The notes under the pieces were generated by a model. The model saw only the letters and a list, made by a program, of their open reading frames with translations. It did no database searches and was not told where the DNA came from. The translations under genes and the position numbers were made by a program. From Undaria pinnatifida (taxonomy: Eukaryota > Sar > Phaeophyceae > Laminariales > Alariaceae), in contig JABAKD010000029.1 in NCBI GenBank assembly GCA_012845835.1, positions 7,873,048 to 7,937,047 on the forward strand: a stretch of DNA of 64,000 nucleotides. Direction: 5' to 3'. This document shows, piece by piece, positions 60,301-64,000 of this stretch. Position 1 is the first letter of the stretch; every line of letters begins with the position of its first letter.

Positions 60301-63013
60301 TCGTTCAGGTAATGCTTTACCCGAAGGTGCTTATCTGTAAGGTAGTACGCTCTCAATGTGGGGGGGGGAGGGCACACACTGCGGACTGTGTGGTTTTCGA
60401 AAAGATATAGAAAAAAAAATACGGTTTCTGGCGATTTGTGGTTAAGGAGTGCGTCCGTCGTTCAGAGAATATTGTACCCGAAAAGTGCTATCATACCTCG
60501 ATCGCAGCGCGCCTCAACAACTGGGGGCAACACACACCGTGAAAAAGTGTGTTTTTGGAAAGATGGATTTATCTCGTCGACGATTTTTTCTTTTTTTCCC
60601 CCTTGGGAGCATACCTCGAAATATCGCTCTGCGTTAATAGAGTAGCGCTGTTCACGTTGTCGAGAAAAAAAAAACGGTCAAAGAATAAGAAAAAAAAAAC
60701 TCGTCCCGAGGAGAAAGGTGTGTTGTCTTGTGGTGGTTCATGGTACGGTATCATGGCCAATGCTTCGGCGGTAGGGACGTGGGTGCAGCGCGCGCATGGT
60801 TTTTCTGAGGCTGGGCTCTCCGGACGGAAGGAGCTCTTCAGGAGCTACGAGTACATATCTCTTTTTTTACAAGTACTCCGAGTATTTAGAAGTGACTTTT
60901 GACCATGTGGCTGCTCACCGGTCAAAATAATATGTGAGAAGATTTCTTTGGCGCGGCGCAGCTTAGCATTCCATTGCGGACTCGTTTCGCCGAGTACGGC
61001 AACGCGAAAGTTTAAGGTCGGAAAGGACGAGCGGGGGGGTCACTCGTGCGATTGGCGCAGAGCCACTACGGTAGAATTTCCCAAAATCGACCGCTATATT
61101 ACTGTGGGGCCCCCCTTAAAAATCTACTCCGTATATATTTTGAATATAAAAATACACTCCAGCTGTGAGATGAAAGATTTTGTCGAAACTCATATTTGCA
61201 AGCTGTTTGCGATGTACCTGGTATGTAATAGTTGGCCTCGGTTGGCACCGACGACGCTGTAAAACATTATATGTAGGTTGGGGTTGGTGTTGGTTTGGCG
61301 GCGGCGCTGTAAAACATACGAATCGCTGCGTGAGCTAGACAACCAGGGTACGTTTTTTTTTTTCTTCTTTTTCTTTTTTCTGTTTTTTCTTTCTTCTTTT
61401 TTTCTTTTGTTAGCTTTTTTTTTTTTTTTCTTGGCGGTCACCATGATGGTTATCGAGTTTTAGCGTATTGTGCGGGGTGGAGAGAACCGTGACTCCGCAC
61501 AAGGGGAATGATCGCATCTCGTAGCGTGAATATGGTAAGGCACCCACGAGGCGGTTGCGTATAGCAGTACCCATTGCTGTCTCTAGAGTGGTCACACCAG
61601 GAAAAAAAGTAACTCATTGGCGCTGTCATCCATAAGCAAGAAATTAGGCACAAGTTGGCGAAGTCCGTCTTACGAGCGGTTCTTGGAAGGATGAAGTTCG
61701 CCCTTCATGCGACTCGCCGAACACCTCACGGCGCTTCGCCCTTGGTGCAAGCAATGTCTGCCTAGTTGGTGAAAACCCGGCGTGCTCCGTCCCGGCGTAG
61801 TAGGGATGCGAGGGTCTATGGTCGTACGACTACGGCCATGCACAGACTGGGTACCCCCCTCCCCCCACAACCTTAACCTTGGTGTTTGAAAGAGCAAACG
61901 CAATTACATAATGTTATTTCCTATGTATGTGTATCAGTGTATGCAGTATGCCAATCGCATTATTGGAAGTTCGTTTGACGATTGTGTCTTTTTTGACCAG
62001 TCAGTTTGTTGTTTGTCGTCCCTTTGAGGTGGGTGTTTACCCGGGTATTACCCGTACCCGGAACTTTTGTGAGTTCTGTGCTACCCTACCCGTACCCGGA
62101 ACGGTTGTGAGTTCTGTACGACGTTCATACCCATGCCCGAGGGAAGAGATTCATCGGTCGCACGTTTTCTAGCTCTCCGCTCGTGAAGGATTGTTTTGCT
62201 CGGTAACCCCCCTGAGTGTTTTTTTCCCAGGGTTGACAGAGGGAGACACTTCTTTTGCGGGACGGCCCAAATTATTCTTCGCACGGAAACTATACAAACC
62301 CGCACTTGAGAGGCACAGCATCTGAATCACAAATCTGCCGTATGAATCGCTCGAAATATTGTGTTGGATCAAAATGAAGGCAAGTCCCACACGGGGGAGA
62401 AGGGACGGCGTGTGTGATGCCGGCTTGTCCAGTAGGTCTCGCTGGGGATAAGAAAAACTCTTGCGGGTTGAGCTGGATACACACCAAAGGTACCCAGGTG
62501 CCAGGCATTATACCTGGTATGCAAAATACGGTCGCCCCGGTGGCATATCAGGTTATCCTCGAGCCTGGTATAGGTCGGTTTCGTAAGTTCGAGTCCCCCC
62601 GAGTGCATGCTCGCATAAATTCGTAGGGACTTTTTCTTGTGCACAAATTGACTTGCGGAAAGCGCAAGAGCGTGAGTTGGCAACGCTCGATAAAAAGTCG
62701 ACGAGCAGTGGGATTGCTGAACCCTATTTGCGCGATAAAAACTGAAGGCAAGAACCGGGGGGGAGGAGGGACGACACCTGTGACCACGGCTTGTCCAGAA
62801 GCTGGAAAGTAAATAAGGCGAAAAACAAAGAAAAAGGAATGGTCCCGCGAAGACACTTTTGTTTTTTTGTGAATAAAGGACCCCCCTCCACCGCCCTGCC
62901 CACCCCTTGGCCAGGTTGCTGCTGGAGCGCGGTGCCCCCGCAGACGAGCGAGACACGCAGAATTGGACCCCGTTGCACGTCGCCTGCCATTCTGGGAGGA
63001 TCGACACCGTCAG
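33202..63013 (+). CDS. ankyrin-repeat protein, 5' part (three exons; continues beyond the window)
   Basis: Exons 33202-33375, 59538-59671 and 62915-63013. Joined, they give about four ankyrin repeats of 33 residues in unbroken register: AMDAAKVGDQHRIRLYLDRF..., TLLHWACSYGRLGAVALLLD..., WTGLHWACHTSATDTARLLL..., WTPLHVACHSGRIDTVR. Phases agree (0 at the first junction, 2 at the second, 2 at the end). Ankyrin repeats are protein-binding scaffolds; no effector domain is visible, so the specific role is unknown. The start at 33202 (ATGGAGG) is the first plausible Met before the repeats; Met at 33220 is an alternative. Intron 1 would be 26.2 kb; a small in-phase exon (multiple of 99 nt) inside it cannot be excluded. 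The gene is head to head with the phosphatase gene. Confidence 0.83.
33636..34012 (+). repeat. 26-bp tandem repeat and ~150-bp duplication
   Basis: Five units of cttgctgcattgcaaggcag plus atgtgt at 33636-33766, then a direct duplication of the next block (aatgctgctgtacttgtgca, cctctttctctcccttc), with one repeat unit between the copies. Confidence 0.9.
35705..35865 (+). repeat. family N: trinucleotide repeat with conserved flank
   Basis: A run of gttgtt/gttatt triplets followed by gttctcaaattaacacgcac and gtcacaggaca...ccggtcactctggag. The same flank follows triplet runs at 47300-47385 and 63779-64000. Confidence 0.82.
38100..38720. repeat. palindromic CCCATGGGA island 1
   Basis: About 620 bp in which tcccatggga, ggatgtcccat and gggatgtatgggat words recur every 10-20 bp without fixed period. 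Gives MGHPMGHP pseudo-ORFs. Confidence 0.88.
38938..39085 (+). repeat. family P repeat (second copy 39781-39918)
   Basis: The two copies share gctgagcgagagaagcgaga, caaatttttgtattttg and the tttccaagttggc block, about 140 bp each, 840 bp apart, direct orientation. Confidence 0.8.
40672..40962 (-). mobile_element. tRNA-derived SINE (family C), near full length
   Basis: Minus-strand copy with all blocks: gtggcgtatcaggttatcct, gttcgaatccccccaag, gacgatcagtgggtgctga and acgacacctgtgatcacgg. Confidence 0.85.
41112..41310 (+). repeat. family E SINE-like element, full copy
   Basis: Starts gcgtgggtaggtacaattcg and ends aaatgggatgggaaaaagac. Includes the B-box-like aattcgacgcgaatcgacg and the tgaccccggatctgagttat block. 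Confidence 0.75.
41510..42665 (+). repeat. ~200-bp degenerate satellite, five or six units
   Basis: Unit landmarks in order: gtgcggggtggtgtcgaccc, cgtccccggtttgttggag, gaccctatatcctcccg, agccaatcagcg. Units begin near 41545, 41715, 41950, 42112, 42325 and 42495. Each carries a B-box-like gttcgtccccgg, so it may derive from a tandemly amplified tRNA-like element (inference). Confidence 0.85.
43330..43790. repeat. palindromic CCCATGGGA island 2
   Basis: Same word set as 38100-38720 (tcatgggatgatggacatcc, tcccatggaaca, tcccatggggatg) over about 460 bp. Confidence 0.85.
43872..44103 (+). repeat. element D, full-length copy
   Basis: Plus-oriented, 232 bp, from aaatacactcaagctgtgag to gggggacaaaatctg. 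Other copies: 57739-57970 (+), 56447-56672 (-), 56903-57005 (+, partial), 61145-61205 (+, partial), about 19643-19770 (+, diverged) and 47540-47650 (-, partial). Confidence 0.87.
44240..44500. repeat. G-run cluster
   Basis: Several G-runs of 9-17 with gga between; G-rich in the ankyrin transcript, unlike the C-rich tracts before acceptors. Confidence 0.8.
45060..45320. repeat. palindromic CCCATGGGA island 3
   Basis: About 260 bp: tccatgggatttcctatggg, tcccatgagacg, gtcccatggggtcg, gacgtcccattggg. Confidence 0.8.
46250..46545. mobile_element. MITE-like inverted repeat, ~90-bp imperfect arms
   Basis: Left arm 46250-46345 includes gtgattcggaagcctctcgc; right arm 46448-46545 includes its complement gcgagaggcttccgaatcac. 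The ~100-bp centre is unrelated. No ORF, no clear target duplication. Confidence 0.75.
46560..47800. repeat. family L, inverted copies
   Basis: Minus copy 46560-46880 and plus copy 47430-47800 share the atctcgccgagatatccgcg and gatcaaggcg blocks with 12480-13140. Between them (47290-47390) lies a family N tail. Confidence 0.7.
48305..48600 (+). repeat. families J and H in tandem, two rounds
   Basis: J (ggcgcagcgtagcttaccgt, attgcgaacacatg, cagcacgaaagct) occurs at 48312-48400 and 48447-48525, each followed by an H fragment ending ttccaagtaa. More J copies: 52028-52100 and 60948-61015. Confidence 0.8.
49428..49650 (+). repeat. telomere-like segment, copy 2
   Basis: Nearly identical to 29870-30090, with a longer taaccctaacgctaacccta stretch. 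Confidence 0.9.
51818..52026 (+). repeat. two ~105-bp tandem units with a 16-bp-arm hairpin
   Basis: Each unit has ggtacagagacactcgtg followed by cgagtgactctgtacc, then cactgagtgaaagttgg and ccatagccttggtgagatgt. The arms pair over 16 bp with one mismatch and a 2-nt loop. Confidence 0.9.
52119..52402 (+). mobile_element. tRNA-derived SINE (family C), full length
   Basis: ggtcgcccaggtggcgtatc, B-box-like gttcgagcccctccgag, then the body to gaagctggaaagtag. It abuts a J element. Confidence 0.88.
52565..52815 (+). repeat. family F element, plus-oriented copy
   Basis: The head has the ggcagcttgcgctgctgg and gacagctcgcgctgtc stem-loops; it ends tccgccggaggata plus an A-rich tail. Confidence 0.82.
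53268..53746 (+). repeat. ~237-bp direct tandem duplication
   Basis: Units 53268-53505 and 53506-53746 share gatggggttgacttgatgtc, gtcgcaagtcgaaaaggggg, acaggc.ttc and end in an inverted H fragment. Confidence 0.87.
54804..55280 (+). repeat. long dispersed repeat, copy 2
   Basis: Partner of 15940-16415. Its end includes cagcagcagcag and ccctgtgacttgttttgtgc. No domain in any frame. Confidence 0.85.
55985..56365 (+). mobile_element. non-LTR retrotransposon (LINE) 3'-end remnant
   Basis: The plus strand reads CPCGT..., then after a frameshift [40 protein letters not shown] and [18 protein letters not shown]. This matches the usual C-terminal tail after the reverse transcriptase (CPCG zinc-knuckle-like motif, then a conserved helix). 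The polymerase domain is missing and the start is frameshifted, so it is dead. Confidence 0.72.
57478..57615. repeat. GTT/GCT microsatellite
   Basis: More than 40 triplets, mainly gttgtt with gctgct interruptions. Minus frame would be poly-Gln. Confidence 0.9.
58128..58710 (+). repeat. family A element, full-length copy (inverted partner at 61225-61856)
   Basis: About 580 bp from gtgcatgccctatcatagtc through gcggcgagt-type blocks and gaccgccaaaataaaag to tgttttacagcgttgttgcc. It lies upstream of ankyrin exon 2. Confidence 0.88.
59538..59671 (+). CDS. ankyrin gene exon 2
   Basis: Begins after CCCTATAG with WACSYGRLGAVALLLDRGAD, which completes the TLLH of exon 1 in phase 0. It ends TSATDTA plus AG (phase 2). 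The donor giving perfect 33-residue register is CAG|GCGAGA, a GC donor; a GT donor 18 nt downstream (GTATGC at 59690) has the same phase but would insert six residues. Confidence 0.85.
59745..60015 (+). repeat. family M, two tandem ~135-bp units with TTAGGG-like core
   Basis: Each unit: caaccatttcgccccagtga or a variant, gtcattgggcggcactgtcg, accggtatttcgtatgggtt, then ggttagggtt and aatgtaggagcccccc. A third copy is at 63590-63715. Confidence 0.87.
61225..61856 (-). repeat. family A element, inverted full-length copy
   Basis: Reverse complement of 58128-58710, including its A-rich tail (T-run 61350-61430 on plus) and the sequence beyond the tail, so the copied unit extends past the A-run. 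Confidence 0.88.
62530..62812 (+). mobile_element. tRNA-derived SINE (family C), full length
   Basis: ggtcgccccggtggcatatc, B-box-like gttcgagtccccccgag, body ending gaagctggaaagtaaataag. It ends about 100 bp before ankyrin exon 3. Confidence 0.88.
62915..63013 (+). CDS. ankyrin gene exon 3
   Basis: Exactly 99 nt, one ankyrin repeat offset, phase 2 on both sides, acceptor TTGGCCAG, donor GTAAAA. It encodes LLLERGAPADERDTQNWTPL followed by HVACHSGRIDTV. Single-repeat exons with the same phase suggest growth of the repeat array by exon duplication. Confidence 0.9.
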
Positions 63014-64000
63014 GTAAAATAATTTTCGTTTTTTTTTTTTCGCGACGGCGGGTGTGGTAGTCTGCCTATGTTTTCTACGTGCTACTCATGGGATTATACG
63101 GGAGGGGGCGGGGGGGGGGGGGGTTGGAAGGGGATACTCGATTCATGAATGGCCGTAGTCGGAAAACTTTAGGAGGCGCTCTCTCCGAAATGTTAAACGA
63201 AGTCATACATGCGACGGGCTTCGTTCTGGATGGAATTCGGTGAATATTGTTTCACCCCCGCCGTGTGGTTGCAGTAGTGTGAGCAAAAACATTCCTTTTT
63301 TGCATACCTAAATTCTTACCCGTTGTTCTACTGCTAAAAGTAGACCACACTGATACCAAGTGTTTGACCGCGAAAGAGCGGGGTGCAACTTCGTAAAGGG
63401 GAATATATATATATATATATATATATTTATTGTAATATATATTTATAAAATTATGTAGCCCCTCTAGCTCTGCAAGCAATATTTGCGAACAAACCATTTG
63501 GAATTTGTGTGGGATGATAACCCTGTGATTTGAGAGGGAAAAAATGGCCAATACAAACGTGACGATTACACAGAAGTGATACACATTATTGTGTTTGTTT
63601 TCAACCATTGCACCCCAGTGGCGTCATTAGGCGGCGCTGTCGACCGGTATTTCGTATGGGTTAGGGTTAGGGTTAGGTCCATGGTTGTGAAAAAACAAGA
63701 ATGTAGGACACCCCGATTACAGCATCCACCACACGAAGCAAAGCCGGTTGCTGCTACTGGCTTCGGGGTGGTTCTTAATTGTTGTTGTTGTTGTTGCTGT
63801 TGGTGGTGGTGGTGTCGGTGTTGGTGCTGTTGTTGTTGCTGTTGCTGTTGTTGTTGGTATTGGTGTTGGTGTTGTTGTTGTTTGTTGCTGCTGGTGGTGG
63901 TGGTGGTGGTGATAGTGGTGTTGTTGCTGTTGTTGCTGTTGTTGTTGTTGTTGTTGTTGTTGTTCTCACATTAACTCGCATAATCAAGTCCGTGGTCACA
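63014..64000 (+). other. ankyrin gene intron 3, start (open at window end)
   Basis: Donor GTAAAA. Holds a G-run (63100-63125), a family A scrap, an AT dinucleotide tract (63402-63430), an inverted H-like fragment (63465-63530), family M (63590-63715) and a family N triplet repeat with flank (63779-64000). Confidence 0.75.
63779..63965. repeat. GTT/GGT/GCT microsatellite
   Basis: About 60 triplets of gttgttgct, ggtggtggt type leading into the family N flank ttctcacattaactcgcata. Confidence 0.92.

Larger units (their letters stand above)
59672..62914 (+). other. ankyrin gene intron 2 (3.2 kb)
   Basis: Donor GCGAGA (or GTATGC at 59690), acceptor TTGGCCAG after a C-rich tract. Contains two M units (59745-60015), a gtcgttcag-type repeated block (60285-60500), a J element, a family D fragment, inverted family A (61225-61856) and a SINE C copy (62530-62812). 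Confidence 0.75.

Noticed and set aside
59820..63685. Chromosome end or telomere
   Set aside because: TTAGGG-like runs are only two to three units long, lie inside a gene's introns and belong to a dispersed repeat.

Overview
The window is eukaryotic nuclear DNA. It has spliced genes with very long introns, GT-AG splice sites, tRNA-derived SINEs, LINE 3' ends, MITE-like elements, many microsatellites, G/C homopolymer runs and scattered TTAGGG-type repeats. Gene density is very low. The style fits a protist or alga with a repeat-swollen genome (a stramenopile-like lineage is a guess); I cannot name the species.

Two protein genes explain almost all coding sequence, and they lie head to head. 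On the minus strand a PP2C/PPM1G-type Ser/Thr phosphatase gene runs from 32853 down to 2740: 13 coding exons, 752 codons plus stop, about 30.1 kb. All 12 exon junctions are phase-consistent and the assembled protein has every expected PP2C motif, including the acidic insert typical of PPM1G. On the plus strand an ankyrin-repeat gene starts at 33202, only 348 bp from the phosphatase start codon, so the two probably share a bidirectional promoter. Its first intron appears to be about 26.2 kb (33376-59537). Exons 2 and 3 (59538-59671, 62915-63013) continue the ankyrin register, and the gene runs out of the window.

Layout: 1-2739, 3' flank of the phosphatase with CAG/GCT microsatellites and a minisatellite. 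2740-15759, eleven phosphatase exons with introns of 0.2-3.6 kb. 15760-29494, a 13.7-kb phosphatase intron made mostly of repeats. 29495-32853, the two small 5' exons. 32854-33201, shared promoter. 33202-63013, ankyrin gene. 63014-64000, ankyrin intron.

The introns hold at least a dozen dispersed repeat families, labelled A-P here: two or more tRNA-like SINEs (C, E), an A-tailed hairpin-bearing element (F), a 232-bp element (D) with a 9-bp target-site duplication where it landed in a SINE, a TA-flanked MITE, a LINE with a nested insertion, palindromic CCCATGGGA islands, a ~200-bp satellite and hairpin cassettes built on CACTCG..CGAGTG. A near-palindromic 9-mer, TACCWGGTA, occurs about 24 times in 64 kb where about 0.5 is expected. 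No bacterial operon, CRISPR array, intact RNA gene or intact autonomous transposon was found.
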